DNA of 62,515 nt from Candidatus Cacconaster merdequi (GTDB lineage: Bacteria; Bacteroidota; Bacteroidia; Bacteroidales; UBA932), in assembly GCA_018064345.1 (NCBI GenBank), contig JAGHVK010000085.1:1-62515 (forward strand), written 5' to 3'. The position numbers and the translations under genes are program-made. Positions 15,914 through 25,092 of this stretch are shown piece by piece. How positions within the stretch are numbered: position 1 is the stretch's first letter; each line of letters begins with the position of its first letter. Under the pieces are notes generated by a model that did not search any database, was not told the origin of the DNA, and was given only the letters and a program-made list of their open reading frames with translations.

Positions 15914-16663
15914 ATGTGGACTGACCGCACGGAAATATTGATTGGCAAAGATGGCCTGGAAAGGCTGGCAAGTTCGACTGTAGTGGTAGTCGGGCTCGGT
16001 GGAGTCGGTGCTGTGGCCGCCGAAATGGTGGCCCGGGCAGGTGTTGGCAGGATGACGATAATCGATTGTGATACAGTGTCAGAAACGAATCTCAACCGTC
16101 AGATTATCGCGCTTGGATCCACTGTAGGTCGGAACAAGACTGATGCCGTTGCGGAAAGGCTGCTCGATATAAACGCCCGGTTGTCGTTGGACGTGAGGAA
16201 GATATATCTTACTGAAGACAATATTCCAGAGGTATTTGCAGGGATAACATCCGGTGCCAGTGGCAAGCTGTTTGTGATAGATGCTATTGATACATTGTCG
16301 CCGAAACTCTCGCTGATCAAGTATTGTGTGGACAATGCTGTCCCTCTGGTCAGTTCGATGGGCTCCGGTGCAAAATATGATGTTACAAAGATCCGCATTG
16401 CCGATGTTTCCAAATCGTTCAACTGTCCTTTGGCATACATTGTGCGGAAGAAACTGAGGCATCTCGGCATTTCGAAAGGATTCAAGGTGGTATTCAGTGA
16501 AGAATTGCCTGATCAGAATGCGATTGTGGAGATGACACCTGAGGAGATGGCTGTGGCGAGCAACAAGAAATCGCAGGTCGGCACGATATCATATCTGCCT
16601 GCGGCCTTTGGTTGTGCGTGTGCCCAGGAGGCGCTCAGAGTGCTGTTGGGACATCCCTCATAG
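15914..16663 (+). CDS. tcdA: tRNA threonylcarbamoyladenosine dehydratase (ThiF/E1-like)
   Basis: ATP-dependent E1-like enzyme that cyclises t6A37 to ct6A37 in ANN-decoding tRNAs, 249 residues. It has the adenylation Rossmann motif VVVVGLGGVGAVAAEMVARAGVG (residues 24-46, GxGGxG core), DCDTVSETNLNRQI with the conserved Asp-Asn-Arg-Gln, and VIDAIDTLSPKLSLI. This matches the TcdA/CsdL branch rather than ThiF or MoeB. It follows mazG by 3 bases. Confidence 0.92.
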   Translation: MWTDRTEILIGKDGLERLASSTVVVVGLGGVGAVAAEMVARAGVGRMTIIDCDTVSETNLNRQIIALGSTVGRNKTDAVAERLLDINARLSLDVRKIYLTEDNIPEVFAGITSGASGKLFVIDAIDTLSPKLSLIKYCVDNAVPLVSSMGSGAKYDVTKIRIADVSKSFNCPLAYIVRKKLRHLGISKGFKVVFSEELPDQNAIVEMTPEEMAVASNKKSQVGTISYLPAAFGCACAQEALRVLLGHPS

Positions 16664-16688
16664 TAGTAGAAAACAGAAATACATCGAT

Positions 16689-17810
16689 ATGGGTTATTAT
16701 TCAGTAAAAGAGGTTCAGACTGCTCAGGAGTTCGAAGAGTTCTATCGTTTTCAGAACAAGCTGTTCTCTGACAACGCTGCTTATGTGCCTTCCCTTGATT
16801 CGGATCAGAAGAAGTCTCTTTCGCAAAGTCCCTGCCTGGAATATTGCAAACAGAAACTCCTGCTGGCCTATGATCCGTATGGAAATGTTGTGGGCCGTTG
16901 CTGCGCTATCATCAATATGAGGTACAACATTATTCACAACTGCCATCGTATGAGGTTCGGCTGGACTGATTTCATCGATGATTATGAAGTGTTCAAACTC
17001 CTGATGGACACCGCCATCGAGTGGGGACGCAGTGAGGGGATGACAGAAATACACGGGCCTCTCGGATACAACACGATGTACAAGCAGGGAATGGTTGTCG
17101 AGGGATTCGGCAATATGCCGCAGTCGAACAATCTTTTCAATGCCCCATATTATCCGGAATATGTGGAGAAGTACGGTTTCGTAAAGGAGGCCGACTGGCT
17201 TCAATACATATTTGACGGACAGACTGGAGTACCTGAAAGACTTGAAAGGTTGAGCCGGGCCGTATTGCAGAGGTATGGCCTCAAGATAGTCAAAGCCAGA
17301 CGTTTCTGCCGCCGGAAAGGAGCGGTTGAGAAGTTCTTCAAACAATATAATACGGGTTTCCTGTCGGTCATGAACTTCATTCCGTTCACTGACAAGGAGA
17401 TTGAAATGGAAGGGAAGGAGTATGTGAGGCAGTTGAGGAACTCACTCTCCTGCATTGTGGTGGACTCCGAAGGAGAAGTGGCCGCTTTCGCCATATCTCT
17501 TCCCAATATTTCCAACGGATTGAAGAAGGCGGCCGGTTCACTTTTTCCTTGGGGCTGGTATCATATAATGATAGACAGATTCAGATGCCGGGACGTGGAT
17601 CTGATGCTTGTCGGCAGCAATCCGAAATATGATGGAAAGGGAGTATCAGCGATTCTTCACTGCTATCTTGCCAGAAAATTCAAGAAAAATCATGTCCGCT
17701 TCTGCATCACGAATCCGCAGTACGAGGACAACCCTGCCATCAAGGTGTGGGACGAGTATCCCGACAAGAAACTATATATCAGACGGCGCTGCTATATAAA
17801 GGAGATATGA
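16689..17810 (+). CDS. GNAT-like N-acetyltransferase family protein
   Basis: A 373-residue protein of a type common in Bacteroidota and usually annotated as an N-acetyltransferase. The N-terminal third resembles a GNAT fold (VGRCCAIINMRYN as a beta strand, EIHGPLGYNTMYKQGMVVEGF in the middle). The C-terminal part has a second GNAT-like core with LMLVGSNPKYDGKGVSAILHCYL, where the KGVSAIL region would bind acetyl-CoA. The substrate is unknown. The ATG at 16689 (MGYYSVKEVQ) is preferred; a longer start would overlap tcdA. It is last in mazG-tcdA-GNAT. Confidence 0.7.
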   Translation: MGYYSVKEVQTAQEFEEFYRFQNKLFSDNAAYVPSLDSDQKKSLSQSPCLEYCKQKLLLAYDPYGNVVGRCCAIINMRYNIIHNCHRMRFGWTDFIDDYEVFKLLMDTAIEWGRSEGMTEIHGPLGYNTMYKQGMVVEGFGNMPQSNNLFNAPYYPEYVEKYGFVKEADWLQYIFDGQTGVPERLERLSRAVLQRYGLKIVKARRFCRRKGAVEKFFKQYNTGFLSVMNFIPFTDKEIEMEGKEYVRQLRNSLSCIVVDSEGEVAAFAISLPNISNGLKKAAGSLFPWGWYHIMIDRFRCRDVDLMLVGSNPKYDGKGVSAILHCYLARKFKKNHVRFCITNPQYEDNPAIKVWDEYPDKKLYIRRRCYIKEI

Positions 17811-17837
17811 TGCCCGTGAATGAAGAAGAGAGGATTC

Positions 17838-18923
17838 TTATTCCCCTGCTGCCTTCAGGCGCTCAGCGTTCTCTGCAATTTGCAGTTGGTCAATGACTTC
17901 CTGAATGTCACCATCCATAAATACAGGAAGATTGTACATAGTGTATCCGATACGGTGGTCGGTCATCCTTGACTGAGGATAGTTGTAGGTGCGTATCTTT
18001 GCGCTTCTGTCACCGGTGGACACCATTGTCTTGCGCTGAGCTGTTATTTCGTTCAGATATTTCTCATATTCAAGATTGTAGAGCCTTGTGCGAAGCTCCT
18101 GCATCGCTTTGTCAAGGTTCTTGAGCTGGGAACGCTCGTCCTGACACTGCACCACGATTCCTGACGGAATATGAGTCAGGCGGATTGCGGAGTATGTGGT
18201 GTTCACGCCCTGGCCTCCCGGACCTGAAGAGCAGAAGGTGTCCTTGCGCACGTCCTTCATATCTATAACCACATCGAATTCATCGGCTTCGGGAAGCACT
18301 GCAACTGATGCCGCAGAAGTGTGCACGCGTCCTTGAGTCTCGGTTTGAGGAACGCGCTGCACGCGGTGCACACCGCTTTCGTATTTGAGGGTACCGTAAA
18401 CTTTTTCACCGGAAACTTTGCAGACTATTTCCTTGTAACCTCCTGACGCACCTTCTGATACATTGGTTACTTCGCATTTCCAGCCCTTGCGCTCGAAATA
18501 TTTGCTGTACATACGGAAGAGGTCTCCGGCAAAGATGGCTGCCTCGTCGCCGCCGGCTCCCCCTCGAATCTCCATTATGGCGTCCTTGGAATCCTGAGGG
18601 TCGGCAGGTATCAGGAGGATCTTTATCTCTTCCTCCATCTTTGGCAGGCTCTCTTCAATTGCTGTCACCTCCTCCTTTGCCATCTCCCTGAGGTCATCAT
18701 CCTTCTCGTTGAGGAGAATCTGCTTGGCTTCGGCAAGGTCGCTGCACATCTTGGAGTAACGGTTTCCCGCATCCACGATGCTTTGAAGGTCCTTGTATTC
18801 CTTGTTGAGCTGGACGTACCGCTTCATGTCACCCATCACTTCGGGGCTTGCGAGCTGCTCTCCAATGGAGTTGTATTTCTCTTTTATTCCTGCAAGTTTT
18901 TCCAGCAAACTGTTTTCAGCCAT
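17838..18923 (-). CDS. prfA: Peptide chain release factor 1
   Basis: Releases peptides at UAA and UAG, 361 residues. It has the catalytic GGQ in [19 protein letters not shown] (residues 224-242), the RF1-type codon-recognition tripeptide PQT in [19 protein letters not shown], and an N-terminal coiled-coil domain. There is no sign of a programmed frameshift as in RF2. It is a single gene with its own minus-strand promoter, convergent with the 16689 gene. Confidence 0.97.
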   Translation of the reverse strand: MAENSLLEKLAGIKEKYNSIGEQLASPEVMGDMKRYVQLNKEYKDLQSIVDAGNRYSKMCSDLAEAKQILLNEKDDDLREMAKEEVTAIEESLPKMEEEIKILLIPADPQDSKDAIMEIRGGAGGDEAAIFAGDLFRMYSKYFERKGWKCEVTNVSEGASGGYKEIVCKVSGEKVYGTLKYESGVHRVQRVPQTETQGRVHTSAASVAVLPEADEFDVVIDMKDVRKDTFCSSGPGGQGVNTTYSAIRLTHIPSGIVVQCQDERSQLKNLDKAMQELRTRLYNLEYEKYLNEITAQRKTMVSTGDRSAKIRTYNYPQSRMTDHRIGYTMYNLPVFMDGDIQEVIDQLQIAENAERLKAAGE

Positions 18924-18945
18924 TTTTGTATTTTCTTATTTGCCG

Positions 18946-18953
18946 CAAAGATA
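18946..18953 (-). promoter_or_regulatory. Bacteroidota -7 box for prfA
   Basis: Minus-strand TATCTTTG, 23 bases from the ATG. Confidence 0.7.
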
Positions 18954-18993
18954 TAAAAAAAATCAAATCAGGCCTTCGTTAGAGTTTTATGAT

Positions 18994-19001
18994 TATCTTT
19001 G
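18994..19001 (+). promoter_or_regulatory. Bacteroidota -7 box for the polysaccharide block
   Basis: TATCTTTG, 29 bases before the ATG at 19030. The first visible promoter of the 19-26 kb gene string. Confidence 0.7.
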
Positions 19002-19029
19002 CAGTCAGTATAATTGTGGAATTGGAACG

Positions 19030-20943
19030 ATGAGAAAAGAACTTTCGAATGCCTTGACGCACTTCTTCAGGAACTACGTCAGCACTTGGGTCGTATTCGC
19101 CTTTGATACGGCTATTTCGGTGATGTCGTCTATGGTGATTGTTCTTGTGATGGATCATCTTTCCCACACCACTAATTACGGAGGGCGGTTCGTACTCGTT
19201 TGGGTACTCTCATCTTTCTTTGCATCGCTGGTGATGTTCCTGTTGACGAAGAGCCACCGACAGGCAATCAGGCATACTACGCTGAAGGATGTTTTCAGGC
19301 TTTGTCTGGCAATAGTAGGGAAGATCCTGATAATGGCTGGGATACTGCAAGTCTCCGGGGTGTGGTATCGCAATTGGATTGCCGTTTTCCTCTTGTTTGA
19401 CCTTGCCGTCAGTGTCTGTGCCCTTATAGCGGTGCGCACGGTGCTGGTTATGGCTTACAGGGCTTTGCAACACAATTTGAGAACGGGTCTCAACCGTGTC
19501 AGAGTGTTGATATTCGGTACTTCCCAGAAGTCGGTCGCCCTAGGTTCACGGCTTGTGGAATCGAAGCATTACGAACTGGTCGGATTCATAACTCCTCACG
19601 TTGGCCGTTTGAAAGAGTCTCTTTCTTTGGCAGGGCATCCTGTGATGACCTTTGAGGACAAGAGTGACGTTGAATACCTGATAAACAGCTATTCTGTAGG
19701 AGCCGTGCTTTTCGCGACTGATACTGAAGTGAAGCAGCAGCAGGATTTCCTGGTAAAGATTGCTGTCAAGAGCGGTATCAAGGTTCTGATATCTCCGGTT
19801 ATCGATGAGGTGGTCGGAGGCCATTTCATGAAGAGCCAAATCCGGGAAATAAGTATAAATGACCTCCTCGGAAGGGAGGAGATTCAGGTTTCTATGGACA
19901 GAATAGTCGACAAGTTCAATAATTCTGTCGTTATGGTTACGGGTGCTGCGGGATCAATCGGTTCAGAACTATGCCGCCAGATAGCAGGTTTCGGTCCGAA
20001 GAAACTCATCCTTTTTGACAATGCTGAGACCCCGATGCACAACCTGAGGCTTGAGCTGGATGAAACATACCCGTCCCTCGATTATGAACCGGTCATCGGG
20101 GATGTGAGGCAGACGGCAAGGCTGGACTATGCCTTCCGCAGGTGGCATCCGCAGGTGGTGTTCCATGCAGCAGCGTATAAACACGTGCCTCTTATGGAGG
20201 AGAACCCATGCGAGGCCGTAATGGTGAACGTATGCGGATCGAGGAATGTCGCTGACAAATGCATCGAATACGGTGTGGAGAGAATGGTGATGATTTCCAC
20301 TGACAAGGCTGTGAATCCTACGAACATTATGGGATGTTCGAAGCGTTTGGCTGAAATTTATGTCCAGAGCCTGGGTCTGGCTGTCAGCCACGGCATCCTT
20401 AAGGGTAGTACCCGCTTCGTGACTACCCGCTTCGGCAATGTGCTGGGTTCCAACGGCTCGGTAATACCCCGGTTCAAGGAACAGATTGAGAAGGGAGGTC
20501 CTGTGACTGTTACACATCCTGAAATAAACCGTTTCTTTATGACCATTCCTGAGGCTTGCAGGCTTGTAATGGAGGCGGCCACAACGTCGGATGGCAACCA
20601 GATAGTTGTTTTCGATATGGGTAACCCGGTCAAGATTGTGGACCTTGCCCGAAGGATGATTGAACTTTCCGGACTCACGCCTGACAAGGATATAATGATT
20701 GAATTCACCGGACTCCGTCCTGGCGAGAAATTGTACGAGGAGGTGCTTGCCACCGAAGAGAACTCGGATGCCACTTCTCACGACCGTATCCGTGTGGCTC
20801 ACGTGCGCGAGTACGATTTTGAAGAAGCTAAGAATGCTGTTGCCGAATTGGAACGGCTTGCATCGAACGTGGATATCCCGGCTCTTGTTGACAAGATGAA
20901 GGAACTGGTTCCGGAATACGATTGTAAATGGGGGGGCAACTGA
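19030..20943 (+). CDS. Membrane nucleotide-sugar 4,6-dehydratase (WbpM/PglF/CapD type)
   Basis: A 637-residue inner-membrane enzyme expected to convert UDP-GlcNAc to UDP-4-keto-6-deoxy-GlcNAc, the entry to QuiNAc- and bacillosamine-type sugars. Four N-terminal membrane helices (about residues 15-135) are followed by a small Rossmann module (VRVLIFGTSQKSVALGSRL). The catalytic SDR domain has VMVTGAAGSIGSELCRQ near residues 300-316 and STDKAVNPTNIMGCSKRLAE. The ATG at 19030 is 29 bases after the promoter box; a longer frame upstream runs antisense through prfA and is not used. It is directly followed by upxY. Confidence 0.93.
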   Translation: MRKELSNALTHFFRNYVSTWVVFAFDTAISVMSSMVIVLVMDHLSHTTNYGGRFVLVWVLSSFFASLVMFLLTKSHRQAIRHTTLKDVFRLCLAIVGKILIMAGILQVSGVWYRNWIAVFLLFDLAVSVCALIAVRTVLVMAYRALQHNLRTGLNRVRVLIFGTSQKSVALGSRLVESKHYELVGFITPHVGRLKESLSLAGHPVMTFEDKSDVEYLINSYSVGAVLFATDTEVKQQQDFLVKIAVKSGIKVLISPVIDEVVGGHFMKSQIREISINDLLGREEIQVSMDRIVDKFNNSVVMVTGAAGSIGSELCRQIAGFGPKKLILFDNAETPMHNLRLELDETYPSLDYEPVIGDVRQTARLDYAFRRWHPQVVFHAAAYKHVPLMEENPCEAVMVNVCGSRNVADKCIEYGVERMVMISTDKAVNPTNIMGCSKRLAEIYVQSLGLAVSHGILKGSTRFVTTRFGNVLGSNGSVIPRFKEQIEKGGPVTVTHPEINRFFMTIPEACRLVMEAATTSDGNQIVVFDMGNPVKIVDLARRMIELSGLTPDKDIMIEFTGLRPGEKLYEEVLATEENSDATSHDRIRVAHVREYDFEEAKNAVAELERLASNVDIPALVDKMKELVPEYDCKWGGN

Positions 20944-20947
20944 TTTG

Positions 20948-21481
20948 ATGAAAGATTCGGGTCCCCTCTGGTACGTGGCATACGTGAAATCCTGCCAGGA
21001 AAAGAAAACCGCGTCCGCTCTTGAAAAATTGGGAGTGGAGTGTTTCCTTCCTGTTCAGAAGGTCAGACGGAGGTGGAGCGATCGGTGGAAGATAGTGGAC
21101 GTGCTGCTGATTCCGCGGCATATCTTCCTGAAAGTGGCAGATGACGGTCTCAGACGCGAATTGCTTTCGGATGTGTACGGCCTCAGCGGATATATGATGG
21201 ATCCTGCAGTGCACAGGCCTCTGACCGTCCCGGACAGGCAGCTTGAGGATTTCAGGCTGATGGTTGAGAAGATGAATGGTCAGACCTCAAGCATCAGTGT
21301 CACAGGAGAACGGATATTGCCGGGCGATATGGTGAAGGTGGTCGCAGGACCGCTGAACGGGATGACGGCGGAATGTGTGCAGTTTGCCGGCCACAAGGCA
21401 GTGGTGATAAGGCTTGGACTGCTTGGCTCGGCTACTGTTGAGGTGAAGATGGATGAAGTGGAGAAACTTGAAAAACAATAA
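20948..21481 (+). CDS. upxY: UpxY-family transcription antiterminator (NusG paralogue)
   Basis: A 177-residue NusG-like protein. The N-terminal NGN domain has WYVAYVKSCQEKKTASALEKLGVECFLPVQKVRRRWSD split over residues 8-45. The C-terminal KOW domain has LPGDMVKVVAGPLNGMTAE near residue 125. In Bacteroides, UpxY proteins let RNA polymerase read through terminators in the leaders of their own capsule operons. Here it is the second gene, after the WbpM-type dehydratase; no UpxZ partner is visible. The ATG at 20948 is four bases after the upstream stop. Its likely targets are long leaders such as those at 26.2 and 58.1 kb (inference). Confidence 0.9.
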   Translation: MKDSGPLWYVAYVKSCQEKKTASALEKLGVECFLPVQKVRRRWSDRWKIVDVLLIPRHIFLKVADDGLRRELLSDVYGLSGYMMDPAVHRPLTVPDRQLEDFRLMVEKMNGQTSSISVTGERILPGDMVKVVAGPLNGMTAECVQFAGHKAVVIRLGLLGSATVEVKMDEVEKLEKQ

Positions 21482-21499
21482 TTTGAAAAATAAACAGTA

Positions 21500-22381
21500 A
21501 TGAAAGGAATCGTATTGGCAGGTGGCAGCGGGACAAGGTTGTACCCGATTACCAAGGGAGTGAGCAAGCAGCTGCTCCCTATTTATGACAAGCCTATGGT
21601 GTATTATCCTGTCAGTGTGCTGATGCTCGCTGGAATCAGGGAGATTCTCCTGATAAGTACGCCTCAGGATCTTCCAGGCTTCAAACGTCTGCTTGGTGAC
21701 GGTTCTGACTATGGCGTGGATGTCTCTTATGCCGAGCAGCCATCACCTGACGGACTGGCCCAGGCTTTCATCATAGGTGAGAAATTCATCGGTGACGACT
21801 GTGCCTGCCTTGTCCTTGGTGACAATATCTTCTATGGAATGAGCTTCAGCGCCAAACTGAAAGAGGCTGTGAGAGCGGCAGAAGAGGAATCAAAGGCTAC
21901 TGTATTCGGCTATTGGGTGAATGATCCGGAGCGATACGGAGTAGCTGAATTTGACAAAAACGGTAATTGCTTGAGCATTGAGGAGAAACCTTCGGCTCCG
22001 AAGAGCAACTATGCTGTTGTGGGACTCTATTTCTATCCGAACAAAGTTGTGGACGTGGCAAAGAAGATCAAGCCTTCCGCCAGAGGAGAACTGGAGATAA
22101 CTACCGTAAATCAGTGCTTCCTTGCCGACGGCGAACTGAAGGTCCAGACTTTGGGACGTGGATTTGCCTGGCTGGATACCGGTACTCACGACTCCTTGAG
22201 TGAAGCATCGACTTTCGTGGAGGTGATTGAGAAGAGGCAGGGCCTTAAGGTGGCCTGTCTTGAAGAGATTGCGTACCAGAATGGGTGGATAGATGCTGCC
22301 CGCCTGCGGGAGGTGGCAGCACCTATGGCGAAGAACCAATACGGACAGTACCTGCTCAAATTGGCTGATTCCTCTAAATAA
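21500..22381 (+). CDS. rfbA: Glucose-1-phosphate thymidylyltransferase
   Basis: RmlA, first step of dTDP-L-rhamnose synthesis (Glc-1-P + dTTP to dTDP-Glc), 293 residues. It has the nucleotidyltransferase signature [13 protein letters not shown] (residues 6-18), [16 protein letters not shown], the Asp-containing VLGDNIFYG and [19 protein letters not shown] near the C-terminus. The length is normal. It lies 18 bases after upxY. Confidence 0.96.
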   Translation: MKGIVLAGGSGTRLYPITKGVSKQLLPIYDKPMVYYPVSVLMLAGIREILLISTPQDLPGFKRLLGDGSDYGVDVSYAEQPSPDGLAQAFIIGEKFIGDDCACLVLGDNIFYGMSFSAKLKEAVRAAEEESKATVFGYWVNDPERYGVAEFDKNGNCLSIEEKPSAPKSNYAVVGLYFYPNKVVDVAKKIKPSARGELEITTVNQCFLADGELKVQTLGRGFAWLDTGTHDSLSEASTFVEVIEKRQGLKVACLEEIAYQNGWIDAARLREVAAPMAKNQYGQYLLKLADSSK

Positions 22382-22393
22382 TACCTACCGGAT

Positions 22394-23425
22394 ATGACAA
22401 TTCTTGTTACAGGAGGCGCAGGATACATAGGCTCCCATACTTTGGTGGAACTTTCGGCGGCAGGACATAAGGCTGTCGTAGTGGACAATCTGTGCAATTC
22501 GAGCTGCGAATCGCTGCGCAGGGTTGAAAAGATTACCGGAAAGGCAATCCCTTTCCATAAGGTTGATATCAGGGACCGCAATGCACTGAATGATATCTTC
22601 GTCAATGAGGGACCATTTGATGCCGTGATTCATTTCGCGGGGCTGAAGGCTGTGGGAGAATCAGTTGCGAAGCCGTACGAATACTACGAGAACAACATAG
22701 GCGGAACTCTTTCTCTTCTGGATGTGATGAGAGCCAATGGCTGCAAGAATATCATCTTCTCGTCGTCAGCTACCGTCTATGGCAACCCGTCACAGATCCC
22801 GATTACCGAAGAGTGCCCGAAAGGACGGTGTACGAATCCTTACGGACAGACAAAGAGTATGCTGGAAGAGATTCTGTCCGATATCCAGAAGGCTGATACT
22901 CAGTGGAACGTCGTCCTTCTGCGGTATTTCAATCCGATAGGAGCCCACGAGAGTGGAACGATAGGAGAGGATCCCGGTGGAATTCCGAACAACCTTATGC
23001 CATATATCACTCAAGTGGCTGTGGGAAAGCGTAAGGAACTTGGTGTGTTCGGGAATGACTATGATACTCCCGATGGTACCGGGGTTCGTGATTACATTCA
23101 TGTTGTGGACCTTGCCCGTGGGCATGTTGCGGCGCTCAAGGCGATTGAACGTGGTTGCGGTCTTGCTGTCTATAATTTGGGGACAGGATGCGGGTACTCG
23201 GTTCTGGATGTGGTGCGTGCTTTTGAGAAGGCAAGCGGTGTGCGGATTCCATATTCAATCAAGCCGCGTCGTCCGGGCGATATCGCCACTTGCTACTCCA
23301 ATCCTTCCAAGGCTCTTGCAGAACTTGGCTGGAAGGCTGAATTTAATCTTGAACAGATGTGCCGTGATTCCTGGCACTGGCAGAAGGACAACCCCGACGG
23401 GTATGGTACCAAGAACTTGTTTTGA
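22394..23425 (+). CDS. galE: UDP-glucose 4-epimerase
   Basis: Interconverts UDP-Glc/Gal (or UDP-GlcNAc/GalNAc), 343 residues. It has [20 protein letters not shown] (residues 6-25), [12 protein letters not shown], the catalytic Tyr-Lys in [14 protein letters not shown] and the [13 protein letters not shown] block. It lies between rfbA and a NahK-like kinase. The last residues, TKNLF, come from a dispersed palindrome copy over the stop codon. This suggests the natural end has been replaced. Confidence 0.95.
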   Translation: MTILVTGGAGYIGSHTLVELSAAGHKAVVVDNLCNSSCESLRRVEKITGKAIPFHKVDIRDRNALNDIFVNEGPFDAVIHFAGLKAVGESVAKPYEYYENNIGGTLSLLDVMRANGCKNIIFSSSATVYGNPSQIPITEECPKGRCTNPYGQTKSMLEEILSDIQKADTQWNVVLLRYFNPIGAHESGTIGEDPGGIPNNLMPYITQVAVGKRKELGVFGNDYDTPDGTGVRDYIHVVDLARGHVAALKAIERGCGLAVYNLGTGCGYSVLDVVRAFEKASGVRIPYSIKPRRPGDIATCYSNPSKALAELGWKAEFNLEQMCRDSWHWQKDNPDGYGTKNLF

Positions 23426-23428
23426 CTT
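23411..23428 (+). repeat. Dispersed palindrome copy 8, over the galE stop
   Basis: AAGAACTTGTTTTGACTT, reverse orientation; encodes KNLF and TGA of galE. Confidence 0.6.
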
Positions 23429-24508
23429 ATGAAGACATACGACATTAATGCCATAGCATCCAGGTTCAATCTTGGAATTGAAGTCAGTGAAATCTCCCCG
23501 CTTGGGGAGGGTTTCATAAATGATACTTTCATCATCAAGGACTCAAGCGGGCCGAGGTACATACTTCAGCGCAAGAATCACATCGTTTTTCCGGACGTTC
23601 CCGGAATGATGGACAATATCGCAAAGGTTACCGGACATATCCGTTCAAAGGGTGGTGTGACCCTGAAGGTGGCAGAGTCCGGGAATGGAAAACTGTTCTG
23701 GCAGGATGAGGAGGGGAATTACTGGGCTGTATGCGAGTACATAGGAAATTCCGTATGCTACGACAAGGCTGATTCCGTTTCACTTGCGCGTAAAGGAGGT
23801 GAAGGCCTGGGAATCTTCCACCGCATGGTGAGTGATTTTGACCAGCCTCTGGTGGAGGTGATAAAGGGTTTTCACAATATCCGCCATCGTTTCAACCAAT
23901 GGGACGAATCAGTGCGGCGCGATGCTGCGGGCAGGGTCGCTTCTCTTTCAGAAGAGATATCCTGGATAGAATCCCGCCGCAGCAGGATGCTCTCTTTCTG
24001 GAGTGAATACGAATCCGGCCTGATTCCTACGAGAGTGATTCACGGGGATACCAAGCTGAGCAATTTCCTGTTTGACGCAAAGACCGGCGATTGCCTTTGT
24101 GCCATAGATCTTGACACTATGATGTCATCCACTGTTTTGTGCGATACAGGCGATGCATTGCGGGCGTACACCAATACGGGTGCAGAAGATGACAAGGACA
24201 CCGGCAAGGTCTCGATGAGTATGGACTATTTCAAGGCATACATCGGAGGCTATCTTTCCGAGATGAAGGACTATCTTTCTCCTTCTGAAATCAAATATCT
24301 GGCTTTCAGTGGGGTATATATCACATTCGAGCAAGTGCTGCGCTTCCTTATGGATTACATAGACGGGGATACCTATTACAAGATTGCTTATCCTCAGCAC
24401 AATCTCGTACGTACGAGAGCTCAGTATGCTCTGCTCTGCTCGATGGAGAATCAGCTGCCTCAGATGAATGAGTTTGTTTCCAGGGAATGCGGGATGTCTG
24501 CCGAATAG
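23429..24508 (+). CDS. NahK-like sugar 1-kinase (APH-fold phosphotransferase)
   Basis: A 359-residue kinase of the aminoglycoside-phosphotransferase fold that closely recalls bifidobacterial N-acetylhexosamine 1-kinase. Shared features are PLGEGFINDTFI plus PRYILQRKNHIVFPD near the N-terminus, the catalytic loop RVIHGDTKLSNFLFD, the metal motif AIDLDTMM, and YPQHNLVRTRAQYALL near the end. NahK phosphorylates GlcNAc/GalNAc at C1. Beside galE it could feed salvaged GlcNAc-1-P or GalNAc-1-P into nucleotide sugars. The assignment rests on recalled similarity; another hexose is possible. Confidence 0.72.
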   Translation: MKTYDINAIASRFNLGIEVSEISPLGEGFINDTFIIKDSSGPRYILQRKNHIVFPDVPGMMDNIAKVTGHIRSKGGVTLKVAESGNGKLFWQDEEGNYWAVCEYIGNSVCYDKADSVSLARKGGEGLGIFHRMVSDFDQPLVEVIKGFHNIRHRFNQWDESVRRDAAGRVASLSEEISWIESRRSRMLSFWSEYESGLIPTRVIHGDTKLSNFLFDAKTGDCLCAIDLDTMMSSTVLCDTGDALRAYTNTGAEDDKDTGKVSMSMDYFKAYIGGYLSEMKDYLSPSEIKYLAFSGVYITFEQVLRFLMDYIDGDTYYKIAYPQHNLVRTRAQYALLCSMENQLPQMNEFVSRECGMSAE

Positions 24509-24525
24509 AAATGAATTGAAAAACT

Positions 24526-25092
24526 ATGGAAGTAATCAGTACAGAAATAGACGGGCTTTTCATTATCGAGCCGCGTGTCTTCAAAGACCAGCGCGGTTAT
24601 TTCTTCGAGAGTTTCAATGAAAAGGAGTTTTCACAAAAGACAGGACTCGATATAAAGTTCGTTCAGGACAATGAGTCGATGTCGAGTTACGGAGTTATGC
24701 GGGGCCTTCATTATCAGAAGCTTCCATATACACAGAGCAAACTGGTGCGATGCGTGGTAGGAAAGGTTCTGGATGTGGCGGTGGACATCCGCCACGGCTC
24801 TCCCACTTTCGGTAAATACGTGTCAGTTGAGCTCTCTGAAGAGAATCACCGGCAGTTCTTTATTCCTAAAGGGTTTGCCCACGGGTTCTCCGTGTTGAGT
24901 GAAACGGCTGTATTCCAGTACAAGTGTGACAATTTCTATCATCCTGAAGCTGATTCCGGGATATATCTGCTGGATGAAAGCCTTGGAATAGACTGGAGGA
25001 TACCCGCAGAGAAAGCTGTTCTCAGCGAAAAGGATTTGAATCGGCCTCTTCTCGCGGCTGCTTCTAAAGATTTTATTTTCAGTGTATTATGA
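24526..25092 (+). CDS. rfbC: dTDP-4-dehydrorhamnose 3,5-epimerase
   Basis: RmlC, third step of dTDP-L-rhamnose synthesis, 188-residue cupin. It has FIIEPRVFKDQRGYFFESFNEKEF split around residues 11-34, FVQDNESMSSYGVMRGLHYQ with the catalytic His, LDVAVDIRHGSPTFGK, and IPKGFAHGFSVLSE. Length and motifs are normal. Its stop overlaps the rfbD start by four bases. rfbB (dTDP-glucose 4,6-dehydratase) is not present in the cluster. Confidence 0.96.
   Translation: MEVISTEIDGLFIIEPRVFKDQRGYFFESFNEKEFSQKTGLDIKFVQDNESMSSYGVMRGLHYQKLPYTQSKLVRCVVGKVLDVAVDIRHGSPTFGKYVSVELSEENHRQFFIPKGFAHGFSVLSETAVFQYKCDNFYHPEADSGIYLLDESLGIDWRIPAEKAVLSEKDLNRPLLAAASKDFIFSVL

Noticed and set aside
17843-17853. AGGATTCTTAT near the prfA stop as a repeat copy
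   Set aside because: Only part of one arm matches; the conserved centre is missing.
18793-19029. In-frame N-terminal extension of the WbpM-type dehydratase
   Set aside because: It would run antisense through prfA and begin upstream of the promoter box at 18994; ATG 19030 starts the first membrane helix region.
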